A DNA stretch of 43,319 nucleotides, taken from the NCBI GenBank assembly GCA_035650215.1, contig DASRIC010000106.1:1-43319 (forward strand), in the 5' to 3' direction. Source of the stretch: JACVRW01 sp035650215. Lineage in GTDB: Bacteria > Actinomycetota > Thermoleophilia > Solirubrobacterales > Thermoleophilaceae. Positions 23,752 to 34,327 of this stretch are shown here, one piece after another. The translations under genes and the position numbers were made by a program. How positions within the stretch are numbered: the stretch's first letter is position 1; each line of letters begins with the position of its first letter. The notes under the pieces were generated by a model. That model was given only the letters and a program-made list of their open reading frames with translations. It was not told the origin of the DNA and did not search any database.

Positions 23752-24473
23752 AGCGCGCGGCCATCGCGGGCGCCGCCGCGGGCGGCTTCGCCTACTACCA
23801 CGCCCAGGCGCCGCTCTCCCAGCTCTACGGGAAGACGATTCCGCGCGCCCCGGACGCGCCGGCGGGCAACCGGATCGCGCTCACCTACGACGACGGGCCG
23901 AACCCGATCTACACGCCCCGGCTGCTCGAGCTGTTCGAGCGCCACGGCGCGAAGGCCACCTTCTTCCAGGTCGGGCGCTGGATCGAGCGCGAGCCGGCGC
24001 TGGCCCGCGACGTGCAGGCGGCGGGCCACGCGCTCGGCAACCACACCCACACGCATCCGACGCTCGCGCTCTGCTCCAGCGCGCGCGTGAAGGAGGAGCT
24101 GGCCCGCTGCCGTGCCGCCGCCGAGGCCGCGGAGCTGCGCTTCTCCCAGGTCGACGGCAGCGATCTCATGCGCTGCCCCTGGGGGCGCCGGCGCCCGGGC
24201 ACGCTCAGAGCCGTGCGCGAGGAGGGCTACGTGGCCGTCCAGTGGTCGATCACCTGCTGGGACTGGCGCACGCGCGAGGACTGGCAGGACTTCGCCCGAC
24301 GGGGCCTCAAGGCGAAGGGCGGCGACGTGATCCTGCTGCACGACGGCATCCACACCGAGCCCGCCGGCGACCGCTCCAACTCGGTCCGGGCCACGCAGGA
24401 GATCCTCGAGCGGCTCGGGGCCGAGGGCTACGAGTTCGTGACGATTCCGGAGCTCGTCAAGCCGGCTGCCTGA
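23748..24473 (+). CDS. Polysaccharide deacetylase (NodB homology, CE4)
   Basis: A 241-residue enzyme for removing N-acetyl groups from a glycan. An N-terminal hydrophobic segment (3-18) acts as anchor or signal. CE4 motifs are present in order: TYDDGPN at 46-52 (catalytic base and metal Asp), HTHTHP at 99-104 (metal histidines 99 and 103), RCPWG in place of RxPY, a WDW segment and ILLHDG. The ATG overlaps the glycosyltransferase stop (ATGA). The 3' end overlaps the convergent HemQ-like gene by 17 bases. Peptidoglycan, a capsule or a glycolipid could be the substrate. Confidence 0.9.
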   Translation: MKRAAIAGAAAGGFAYYHAQAPLSQLYGKTIPRAPDAPAGNRIALTYDDGPNPIYTPRLLELFERHGAKATFFQVGRWIEREPALARDVQAAGHALGNHTHTHPTLALCSSARVKEELARCRAAAEAAELRFSQVDGSDLMRCPWGRRRPGTLRAVREEGYVAVQWSITCWDWRTREDWQDFARRGLKAKGGDVILLHDGIHTEPAGDRSNSVRATQEILERLGAEGYEFVTIPELVKPAA

Positions 24474-25161
24474 CGGTCAGCCGCTCACCATCCAGCGCGT
24501 CAAGCGCGCGCTCCAGGCTCGTGCGGATGCAGGTGAAGATCGGCGTCTCCGACTCGGTATAGGCGCTCGACTCGGTGGAGCGAAGCTCCTGCACGAGGTC
24601 GAGGAACTGGGCGGGGTCGTCGGCGTCGAAGGCCACCACGAACTCCTGGTCGTCGAGCCCGAACGAGTAGGCCGTGTTCGTCTCGATGCCTGGAAAGCGC
24701 CGCGCCACCGCGATGTGGTCGCGCATCACGCGCATGCGCTCCTCCGCTGAGAGCCCGTACCAGGAGCGCTTCTTCCACATCGGGTAGACGATCAGGTACT
24801 TGGCGTCGGCTCCCTCCCGCGGCGCCAGCGGCTGGTCGGGCTGATCGGAGTAGGGCGACTCCTTCGTCATCGCGAGATAGGAGTGGGGGATCTCGGCGAA
24901 GCGCAGCAGGCCGCTCTGGTTGAGCAGCACGTGCAGCTCGTGGATCGGCTCGAGCGAGCGCGCGAGAGCGCGGATCATCAGGTCGCAGTCCCCGCGGGTG
25001 CCCACGAGCGAGTAGGCGCGCAGGTAGTGGCCCTCGGCGAAGTCCCGGCAGGCGGCGGCGAACTCCTCCTTGTCGGCGGCGCGCTCCTCGGCCGAGCGCC
25101 GCCGCCAGGCGGGATCGACCTTGAGAAAGGTGTATTTCACGTAGTTGCGCGCGTCGGTCAC
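24457..25161 (-). CDS. Chlorite-dismutase-family heme protein, HemQ-like (coproheme decarboxylase)
   Basis: A 234-residue protein of the Cld/HemQ family. In actinobacteria HemQ decarboxylates coproheme III to heme b with peroxide. Key segments are KYLIVYPMWKKRSWYGLSAE (with the likely catalytic tyrosine in VYPM and nearby lysines), MRDHIAVARRFPG (a candidate proximal-histidine region) and SFGLDDQEFVVAFDADDP. The chlorite-dismutase distal arginine is not evident, which favours HemQ. No other heme genes are in the window. The GTG start at 25161 lies 30 bases from the divergent glycosyltransferase start. Confidence 0.85.
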   Translation of the reverse strand: MTDARNYVKYTFLKVDPAWRRRSAEERAADKEEFAAACRDFAEGHYLRAYSLVGTRGDCDLMIRALARSLEPIHELHVLLNQSGLLRFAEIPHSYLAMTKESPYSDQPDQPLAPREGADAKYLIVYPMWKKRSWYGLSAEERMRVMRDHIAVARRFPGIETNTAYSFGLDDQEFVVAFDADDPAQFLDLVQELRSTESSAYTESETPIFTCIRTSLERALDALDGERLTVRQPA

Positions 25162-25178
25162 CCGTCAAGTGTGGCCGA

Positions 25179-25184
25179 TAGGAT
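25179..25184 (+). promoter_or_regulatory. -10 box for the glycosyltransferase/YbhN fusion gene
   Basis: TAGGAT ends 7 bases before the GTG at 25192. The in-frame ATG at 25183 overlaps the box and is therefore unlikely to be transcribed. Confidence 0.5.
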
Positions 25185-25191
25185 GGGCCGG

Positions 25192-27528
25192 GTGCGACTA
25201 GCCCTGGTATCGCCCTACTCGTACACATATCCGGGCGGTGTCGGGCGCCACGTGGAGGCTCTGGCCGAGGAGCTTCTCGAGCAGGGCCACGACGTTCGGC
25301 TACTGGCGCCCTACGACCCCGACGACCGGATCTCGCGAGCGATGCATCGCGGCGCTCCGCCGCAGCCCCGCCCGCTCCCCGAGTACGGCATCTCGCTCGG
25401 AAGAACGGTCGGCCTGCCGATGAACGGCGCGGTCTCCAACCTGAGCATCTTCCCCGAGGCGGTGGGCATCCTCGGGCGTGAGCTGCGCGGCGGCGGCTAC
25501 GACCTCGTGCACGTCCACGAGCCCAACGCCCCGTTGGTGTCCTGGTACGCCGCCGAGACCACCCGCGTCCCCACCGTCGCGACGTTCCACACCTACTCCA
25601 CGAGCCGCATCGTGGGCGGACTCACGGCCAACGTGCTCGGCGCGCGCCGCCTCTACTCGAAGCTGAGCGCCCGTATCGCGGTATCCGAGGCCGCGAGCTG
25701 GACCGCCCAGCGCTTCTACGGCGGCCGCTACCGGATCGTGCCCAACGGGGTCGACCTGGGCGCCGCGGTGCCCGACCCCGAGCGTCCTCACGACGAGCTT
25801 CGCATCCTGTTCGTCGGCCGCGCCGAGGAGCGCAAGGGCCTGCCCGTGCTGCTGCGCGCCTTCGAGGCGCTGCGCGGGGCCGAGGTCAAGGCGCGCCTGA
25901 TCGTGGCCGGCCCCGAGCCCGCGGAGGTCGAGCCGCTGCTGCTCGAGCCCGCCGGCGTGGAGCTGGCCGGGCGCGTGGACGACGCGGAGAAGTGGCGCCT
26001 GCTCGGCCAGGCCGACCTGCTCTGCGCCCCGTCGCTCGGCGGCGAGAGCTTCGGGATGGTGCTCACCGAGGCGTTCGCCTCGGGCACGCCCGTGGTGGCC
26101 TCGAACATCGCGGGCTACCGCGACGTTGTGCGCGAGGGGCGCGACGGCCTCCTGGTGCCGGTCGGCGACCCGGTGGAGCTCGGCGAGGCGCTGCGGGCGC
26201 TCGCCTTCGATCCCGTCAGGCGCCAGGCGATGGCCGCCTCGGCGCGCGAGCGGGCGGAGCGCTTCGCCTGGCCGCACGTGGCGGCGGAGGTCACCGACGT
26301 CTACGAGGAGGCCCTCGCGCTGCCGCAGCCATCAGGCCGGGTCGCGCGAATTGCGCGCCGGGCCGGAGCGCTCCCGGCCGAGCCCGGCCCGCGCGTGCCA
26401 CCTCAGCGGCTGCCCTCGCTCGAGCCCAAGTCCGCCGCTCCCACCGGGCCGCGCCGCGCCGCGCGCCTGGCGCGCCGCGCGGTCCTCGCCGCGGGAATCC
26501 TGGTCGGCGTGGGCCTCACGGCGCTCGCGCTGCAGCGGCTCGGCGTCGAACCGATCGCTCGCGCGATGCTGGCCGCCACGCCCGTCTGGGTGCTGGCGGC
26601 GTTCGCGCTGATGTGCAGCTCGATGCTCCTGCGTGCCGAGGCGTGGCACGCCATCCTGCGCGCCGCCCTGCCGGGCACGCGCGTCCGCCGGCGCGACACC
26701 GCGCGCGGCACGATGATCGGCGTGCTCATGTCGGCCACGCTGCCGGCGCGTCTCGGCGAGCCGTCGAGGGCGTTGATCGTCGCCCGCCGAACTGGCCGCG
26801 TGCGCGACCGCTTCCCGGTCGTGCTCGGCACGCTCGTCTCCCAGACCCTGCTCAACATCCTCGCCCTGATGATTCTCGGAGGCGTGATGTTCGCCACCGT
26901 CGGGCTCTTCCAGGGCAACGAGGACGCGCTCGTGATCGCCACGCTCGTGCCGGTCGTGCTGCTGGTGCTGGTGCTCTGCGCGCCCTGGATCCTGCGTCGC
27001 GGCACTCCGTCGCGCTTCCAGCGCGTGCAGCAGGCGGCCGCCCACGCCCGGCGCGCCATGGTCCAGGTGCGCCGCGGGCTCGAGGTCTTCCGCAAGCCAA
27101 AGCTCGGCGGATGGGCGGCCCTCATGCAGCTCAGCGCCTGGGGGATCCAGTGGCTCGCCTGCTATGCGCTGCTCGTGGCGCTCGGTCTCGACGAGCGCGC
27201 CGGGCTCGGCGCCGCCGCCGCCGTGCTGTTCGCCGTGAACGTGACGGCTGCGCTGCCCGCCACCCCGTCGAACCTGGGCGTCTTCCAGGCGGCCTGCGTT
27301 GCGGTGCTCTCCGCGTACGGGGTGAGCAAGACGAACGCGTTTGCCTACGGGGTGATCCTGCAGGCGGTGGAGATGGCCACGGCGGTCGCCATGGGCATGC
27401 CGGCGCTGGTGCGCGAGGGCATGACCTGGCGTGACCTGCGCCTGCGTGCCCTGCACGCGGCGCCCGTCGAGCTGAGCGCGATGGGCAACCCTCGCGGCCG
27501 CGGCGAGGCCGCCGAAGCCGAGGCTTGA
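25192..27528 (+). CDS. GT4 glycosyltransferase (PimA-like) fused to a YbhN/LPG-synthase-type membrane domain
   Basis: A 778-residue two-part protein. Residues 1 to about 375 are a GT-B glycosyltransferase of family 4: LALVSPYSYTYPGGVGRHVE, HVHEPNAPL, ILFVGRAEERKGLPVLL and the donor motif SLGGESFGMVLTEAFASG. This resembles phosphatidylinositol mannosyltransferases. A Pro- and Arg-rich linker follows (about 380-430). From about 440 to 745 there are some eight membrane helices with the UPF0104 pattern (LPARLGEPSRALIVAR; LPATPSNLGVFQAA). The fusion suggests that a lipid-linked sugar is made and then moved or bound at the membrane. The frame is continuous; GTG at 25192 is chosen from the -10 position. 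Confidence 0.88.
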   Translation: MRLALVSPYSYTYPGGVGRHVEALAEELLEQGHDVRLLAPYDPDDRISRAMHRGAPPQPRPLPEYGISLGRTVGLPMNGAVSNLSIFPEAVGILGRELRGGGYDLVHVHEPNAPLVSWYAAETTRVPTVATFHTYSTSRIVGGLTANVLGARRLYSKLSARIAVSEAASWTAQRFYGGRYRIVPNGVDLGAAVPDPERPHDELRILFVGRAEERKGLPVLLRAFEALRGAEVKARLIVAGPEPAEVEPLLLEPAGVELAGRVDDAEKWRLLGQADLLCAPSLGGESFGMVLTEAFASGTPVVASNIAGYRDVVREGRDGLLVPVGDPVELGEALRALAFDPVRRQAMAASARERAERFAWPHVAAEVTDVYEEALALPQPSGRVARIARRAGALPAEPGPRVPPQRLPSLEPKSAAPTGPRRAARLARRAVLAAGILVGVGLTALALQRLGVEPIARAMLAATPVWVLAAFALMCSSMLLRAEAWHAILRAALPGTRVRRRDTARGTMIGVLMSATLPARLGEPSRALIVARRTGRVRDRFPVVLGTLVSQTLLNILALMILGGVMFATVGLFQGNEDALVIATLVPVVLLVLVLCAPWILRRGTPSRFQRVQQAAAHARRAMVQVRRGLEVFRKPKLGGWAALMQLSAWGIQWLACYALLVALGLDERAGLGAAAAVLFAVNVTAALPATPSNLGVFQAACVAVLSAYGVSKTNAFAYGVILQAVEMATAVAMGMPALVREGMTWRDLRLRALHAAPVELSAMGNPRGRGEAAEAEA

Positions 27529-28361
27529 TGAGCCGCGGGGCGGGGGCGGGGGCGCTGGCTCTTGCCCTGCTCGCGGGGGCCGTTCTGGCGCCGCCGGCGA
27601 GCGCGTACCGGATTGCCGGGCAGCGCTGGCCCAACGAGGAGATCTCGGTGGCGAACACGGCGCCGCGCTACGCGCTCGCCGTGCGCCAGGCGATAAGAGC
27701 CTGGAACCGCGCCGACGTGGGCGTCCGCTTCACGCGCGCGCCCGCCAACCGCGCGCGCGTTGTCTTCAGCTACTCCCGCTCCGGTGGCTCCGGACGCTAT
27801 GGCTGCGAGGGGGTCGCGGGGGCGGCCGGGGCCGGCTACCCGTCGCCGTTCGTGACCGCCACCGTGAGGGTGATCCGCAACTGCCTCGATCCCGGCCTCC
27901 GCCGCCTGACCGCGATGCACGAGCTCGGCCACGTGCTCGGCCTCGGCCACGAGACGCGCCGCTGCGCGCTGATGAACCCGACAGGCGACGTGGAGAGGCG
28001 CCTCCCCTCCCTGTGCCCGTCCGGCACCCGCGTGCCGACCCGGGACGACGTGCGCGGGACGCGCTCGCTCTACCGCCGGCGGCCGCCCCGCGTGAGCTCC
28101 GCCATCGGGCTGTTCAACCCGGGCCACGGCTCGCGCCTGCCGTTCAGCGGGGGCGTCCTGCGGCTCTCCGCTGCCGCGCGCAACCCCGCGCTCGAGTACC
28201 GCTGGGACTTCGGCGACCCGGCGTCCGGCGCCGACAATCGCGCCACCGGCCTGGACGCCATCCACACCTACGCGATGCCCGGCGTGTACACCATCATGCT
28301 CACCGTCTACGACGGCGGCGCGCTGATCGCCACGACCCGCAACCGGGTCGAACTCTTCTAA
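27528..28361 (+). CDS. Secreted matrixin-like zinc metalloprotease with PKD domain
   Basis: A 277-residue exported protein. A signal peptide ends near ASA-Y27. The catalytic domain carries HELGHVLGLGHE (zinc ligands H131, H135 and H141, catalytic E132) and a Met-turn ALMNP (M149), the metzincin pattern. Residues about 190-277 form a PKD-type beta domain (EYRWDFGDP, HTYAMPGVYTIMLTVYDGG). Several cysteines may form disulfides. The ATG overlaps the stop of the glycosyltransferase fusion by one base. A serine protease gene follows after the palindromic repeat, so two extracellular proteases lie together. Confidence 0.88.
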   Translation: MSRGAGAGALALALLAGAVLAPPASAYRIAGQRWPNEEISVANTAPRYALAVRQAIRAWNRADVGVRFTRAPANRARVVFSYSRSGGSGRYGCEGVAGAAGAGYPSPFVTATVRVIRNCLDPGLRRLTAMHELGHVLGLGHETRRCALMNPTGDVERRLPSLCPSGTRVPTRDDVRGTRSLYRRRPPRVSSAIGLFNPGHGSRLPFSGGVLRLSAAARNPALEYRWDFGDPASGADNRATGLDAIHTYAMPGVYTIMLTVYDGGALIATTRNRVELF

Positions 28362-28363
28362 CG

Positions 28364-28411
28364 ATGAACGTCCCGGAGTATGTGCTCTGGCAGCCAGTCC
28401 GGGACGTTCAT
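28364..28411. repeat. 48-base palindromic repeat, copy 2
   Basis: Arms ATGAACGTCCCGGA and TCCGGGACGTTCAT pair perfectly over 14 bases around a 20-base loop. It starts 2 bases after the metalloprotease stop, so it could act as a terminator or mRNA-stabilising hairpin. It matches copy 1 (1965-2012) at 38 of 48 positions. The loop differs most; GAGTA and CCAG next to the arms are kept. Confidence 0.75.
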
Positions 28412-28475
28412 GGTGGAGCGGGCCGGACCGGCGGCACCCGTCTGACAAGCGGCGCGTAACCGGGCGACGGGCGGC

Positions 28476-28481
28476 TACCTT
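28476..28481 (+). promoter_or_regulatory. -10 box for the subtilisin-like protease gene
   Basis: TACCTT ends 11 bases before the ATG at 28493. A GGGGG stretch before the ATG may also serve as a weak ribosome-binding site. Confidence 0.4.
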
Positions 28482-28492
28482 TCAGGGGGCGT

Positions 28493-30715
<2,223 letters not shown>

Positions 30716-30740
30716 GCGGCGGCCTGTCGACAGGGCAACC

Positions 30741-30758
30741 TTCACACAATCGTGTCAA
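30741..30758. promoter_or_regulatory. Imperfect palindrome upstream of metH
   Basis: TTCACAC and GTGTCAA flank AATC; six of seven arm positions pair. It lies directly upstream of the metH -10 box, where a repressor or activator could bind. No regulator is assigned. Confidence 0.35.
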
Positions 30759-30765
30759 GGTTTGC

Positions 30766-30771
30766 TATCCT
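30766..30771 (+). promoter_or_regulatory. -10 box for metH
   Basis: TATCCT, preceded by TGC (extended -10), ends 7 bases before the GTG at 30779. This implies a leaderless mRNA and leaves no room for a cobalamin or SAM riboswitch. Confidence 0.5.
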
Positions 30772-30778
30772 CGCGCCC

Positions 30779-33700
30779 GTGGCTGCGCGTGACTACATCG
30801 AGGCTGTTCGCTCCCGTGTCGTCGTCTTCGACGGCGGCATGGGCGCCACGCTCGAGCAGTTCGACCTGACCTCCGAGGACTACGGCGGTCTGGCCGGCAA
30901 GTGCCACGAGGCGCTCGTGCTCAACCGGCCCGACGTGATCCAGGGCGTGCACGAGTCGATGCTGGAGGCCGGCGCCGACGTCGTCGAGACAGACACATTC
31001 CAGGGCAGCCGGCTGAAGCTCGAAGAGTGGGGTCTCGGCGAGCACACGCTCGAGATCAACAGGCGAGCGGCCGAGATCGCCCGCGCCGCCGCGGGCGAGG
31101 ACCGCTTCGTGGCCGGCTCGATCGGCCCGACCGGGCACCTCCCAGCCAGCGACGACCCGACCCTCGGCAAGATCACGTTCCGCGAGCTGGTCGAGGTCTT
31201 CACCGAGCAGGCGCGCGGGCTCGTGGACGGCGGCTCGGACCTCATCATCGTCGAGACCGCGCAGGACATCCTCGAGGTCAAGGCGGCCATCTTCGGCGCC
31301 CGCGAGGCGTTCAAGCTGAGCGGCAGGAGCGTGCCGATCCAAGCCAGCGTGTCGTTGCTGCCGAACGGCGGCAAGATGCTGCTCGGCACCGACATCGAGG
31401 CCGTGCTCACGACCTTGATCGCCCTCGACGTCGACGCGATTGGCCTCAACTGCTCGACCGGCCCCGAGGACATGCGCGACGCGATCCGCTACCTGGGCGA
31501 GTTCAGCCCGGTGCCGGTGCACTGCATCCCGAACGCCGGGCTGCCGCTGCAGGGTCCGGACGGCGAGACGATCTTCCCCGAGGAGCCCGATCCGCTCGCC
31601 AACACGCTGCAGGAGTTCGTCGAGCGCCACGGCGTGTCGGTCGTGGGCGGCTGCTGCGGCACCACGCCCGACCACATCGCCGCGATCGTCGACCGGGTGG
31701 GCGGCCGCGACGCCACGACGCGCCCCGACACCCGCCGGGCGCTCGTCTCCTCCATGATGACCGCCACCCCGCTCGTGCAGGAGCCGCGCCCCACGCTGGT
31801 GGGCGAGCGCGTGAACTCGCAGGGCTCACGCAAGGCCAAGGAGCTGCTCCTCGCCGACGACTACGACGGCATCCTGCGGATCGCCGAGGACCAGGTGACC
31901 GGCGGCGCGCACGTGCTCGACGTCTGCGTCGCGCTCACCGAGCGCCAGGACGAGGACGAGCAGATGCGGGAGGTGGTGAAGCGCATCTCGCTCACCCAGC
32001 CGGCGCCGATCCAAGTCGACTCCACCGAGCCGGACGTGATCCAGGCGGCGCTCGAGGCGATCCCCGGTCGCGCGATCGTGAACTCGGTGAACCTCGAGGC
32101 GGGCCGCGACAAGCTCGACCTGCTCGCTCCGCTCGTCAAGGCCCACGGCGCCGCGCTGATCGCGCTCACGATCGACGAGGTCGGGATGGCCAAAACGGCC
32201 GAGCGCAAGCTCGAGGTGGCCAGGCGGATCGTCGAGCTGGCCTGCGACGAGCACGGGCTCGAGCGCGAGGCGCTGATCTTCGACGCGCTCACGTTCACTC
32301 TCACCACCGGCGACGAGGAGTGGAAGCCGAGCGCCGTCGAGACGATCGCGGGCATCAAACTGATCAAGGCCGAGCTGCCCGGCGTGAAGACATCGCTTGG
32401 CGTGTCGAATGTGTCGTTCGGCGTCTCGCCGATCGGCCGGGCGGTGCTCAACTCCGTGTTCCTTCACCACTGCGTGGAGGCGGGGCTCGACCTGGCGATG
32501 GTCAACCCCAACCACATCACCCCGTACGGCGAGATCTCCGAGGCCGAGCGCCAGCTGGCCGACGACCTCGTGTTCAACCGCAAGGACGACGCGCTCGAGC
32601 GCTTCATCGCCCACTTCGAGCAGAAGGGCGAGTCCGAGGAGGAGGCGGGCGGGGCCGACCCGACCGAGGGCATGGAGCCCGAGGAGGCGCTCCACTTCCA
32701 GATCCTGCGCCGCAAGAAGGACGGCGTGGAGGACTGGATCGACCGCTCCGTCGACAAGATCGGCGCGGTGCCAACGCTCAACCAGGTGCTGCTGCCCGCG
32801 ATGAAGGAGGTGGGCGACAAGTTCGGCGCCGGCGAGCTGATCCTGCCGTTCGTGCTCCAGTCGGCCGAGGTGATGAAGCGCGCCGTGGCGCAGCTCGAGA
32901 ACTACCTCGACCGCATCGAGGGCCACACCAAGGGCAAGGTCGTGATCGCCACCGTGTTCGGCGACGTGCACGACATCGGCAAGTCGCTCGTGAACACGAT
33001 CCTCACGAACAACGGCTACACGGTGATCGACCTCGGCAAGCAGGTGCCCGTGGACACCATCATCAACGCCGCCGTGGAGCACGAGGCGGACGCGATCGGG
33101 CTCTCGGCGCTGCTCGTGTCGACCTCGAAGCAGATGCCCACGTGCGTCCAGGAGCTGCACGAGCGCGGGCTCGAGTTCCCGGTGCTCGTGGGCGGCGCCG
33201 CGATCAACCGCGACTTCGGCCGCCGCATCCTCTACCCCAAGGGCAAGGACTCCGACGAGGTCTACGAGCCCGGCGTCTACTACTGCAAGGACGCGTTCGC
33301 GGGCCTCGCGACCGTCGACAAGCTCGTCGACGAGGAGGAGCGCGGCCCGCTCGTGGAGCGCATCCGCTCCGAGGCCAAGGCGCTGCGCGAGAAGCCCGTG
33401 GTGGACGACAACGCGCCGCCGGTCACCGACAGCTCCGTGCGCTCGAGCGCGAGCACCGACGTCCCGATCCCCGAGCCGCCCTACTGGGGGGCCCGCGAGG
33501 TCGACGTCGACCTCGACGACGTGTACCCCTACCTCGACCGGCACGTGCTGTTCAAGCTCCACTGGGGCGGACGCGGGGTGAAGGGCGAGGACTGGGAGCG
33601 GCTCGTGCACGGCGACGGCGACGAGGAGGGCTTCGCCGCGAAGCTCGAGCGCATGTGGCGCGAGCAGGACTACCTGCGCCCGCGCGCGAAGCTCGGCTAC

Positions 33701-34309
33701 TTCCCCTGCGCGGCGGACGGCAACGAGCTCGTGGTGTTCGACCCGGAGGACTCCTCGCGCGAGCTCGAGCGCCTGAGCTTCCCGCGCCAGCCGAAGCACG
33801 ACCGCATCTGCCTGTCGGACTTCTTCCGCCCGATCGATTCCGATTCCCAGCGGGACGTGGTGGCCCTCCAGGGCGTGACCGTCGGCCCCGAGGTCACCGA
33901 CCTGATGGCGCAGCTCGAGCGCGACGGCGAGTTCGCCGAGCAGCTCTACACCCACGGGCTCGGCGTGCAGGCGGCTGAGGGCCTCGCCGAGTGGCTGCAC
34001 TCGGAGGTACGGCGCGGTCTCGGAGTCGACCTCGACCAGGGCCGGCGCTATTCGTGGGGCTACCCGGCCTGCCCGGACCAGTCCGAGCACGAGAAGGTCT
34101 GGCGCCTCCTCGGGCTCGACGACATCGGGATGTACCTCTCCGACGGGTTCGCGGTGATGCCCGAGCAGTCCACCGTGGCGATCGTGGCCCACCACCCGCA
34201 GGCCGTGTACTTCGGCATGAAGTCGGGCTTCATCCCGAAGGAACGCTCGCCCGACGAGCTGATCGCGGGCACCGAGCGGGGCGGCGAGGTCCCGTCCGTC
34301 CCCGCGTAG
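30779..34309 (+). CDS. metH: Cobalamin-dependent methionine synthase, full length
   Basis: A 1176-residue enzyme that transfers methyl from 5-methyltetrahydrofolate to homocysteine. All modules are present in order. The homocysteine domain has zinc cysteines C225 (GLNCSTGP), C292 and C293 (GGCCGTTPDH). The pterin domain follows (VGERVNSQGS; VSNVSFGVSP). Next come the B12 cap and the B12 domain with the axial histidine H731 in DVHDIGKSLV, then the AdoMet reactivation domain (RYSWGYPACPDQ). GTG at 30779 is preferred over an in-frame GTG at 30752, because a TATCCT box lies just before it and the upstream residues are not conserved-looking. No folate or B12 genes are adjacent. Confidence 0.95.
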   Translation: MAARDYIEAVRSRVVVFDGGMGATLEQFDLTSEDYGGLAGKCHEALVLNRPDVIQGVHESMLEAGADVVETDTFQGSRLKLEEWGLGEHTLEINRRAAEIARAAAGEDRFVAGSIGPTGHLPASDDPTLGKITFRELVEVFTEQARGLVDGGSDLIIVETAQDILEVKAAIFGAREAFKLSGRSVPIQASVSLLPNGGKMLLGTDIEAVLTTLIALDVDAIGLNCSTGPEDMRDAIRYLGEFSPVPVHCIPNAGLPLQGPDGETIFPEEPDPLANTLQEFVERHGVSVVGGCCGTTPDHIAAIVDRVGGRDATTRPDTRRALVSSMMTATPLVQEPRPTLVGERVNSQGSRKAKELLLADDYDGILRIAEDQVTGGAHVLDVCVALTERQDEDEQMREVVKRISLTQPAPIQVDSTEPDVIQAALEAIPGRAIVNSVNLEAGRDKLDLLAPLVKAHGAALIALTIDEVGMAKTAERKLEVARRIVELACDEHGLEREALIFDALTFTLTTGDEEWKPSAVETIAGIKLIKAELPGVKTSLGVSNVSFGVSPIGRAVLNSVFLHHCVEAGLDLAMVNPNHITPYGEISEAERQLADDLVFNRKDDALERFIAHFEQKGESEEEAGGADPTEGMEPEEALHFQILRRKKDGVEDWIDRSVDKIGAVPTLNQVLLPAMKEVGDKFGAGELILPFVLQSAEVMKRAVAQLENYLDRIEGHTKGKVVIATVFGDVHDIGKSLVNTILTNNGYTVIDLGKQVPVDTIINAAVEHEADAIGLSALLVSTSKQMPTCVQELHERGLEFPVLVGGAAINRDFGRRILYPKGKDSDEVYEPGVYYCKDAFAGLATVDKLVDEEERGPLVERIRSEAKALREKPVVDDNAPPVTDSSVRSSASTDVPIPEPPYWGAREVDVDLDDVYPYLDRHVLFKLHWGGRGVKGEDWERLVHGDGDEEGFAAKLERMWREQDYLRPRAKLGYFPCAADGNELVVFDPEDSSRELERLSFPRQPKHDRICLSDFFRPIDSDSQRDVVALQGVTVGPEVTDLMAQLERDGEFAEQLYTHGLGVQAAEGLAEWLHSEVRRGLGVDLDQGRRYSWGYPACPDQSEHEKVWRLLGLDDIGMYLSDGFAVMPEQSTVAIVAHHPQAVYFGMKSGFIPKERSPDELIAGTERGGEVPSVPA

Positions 34310-34327
34310 AGGCAAGCGCTGACCACT

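Noticed and set aside
30716..30778. Possible cobalamin or SAM riboswitch before metH
   Set aside because: Only 63 bases separate the genes and the promoter lies within the last 15, so no room remains for an aptamer.
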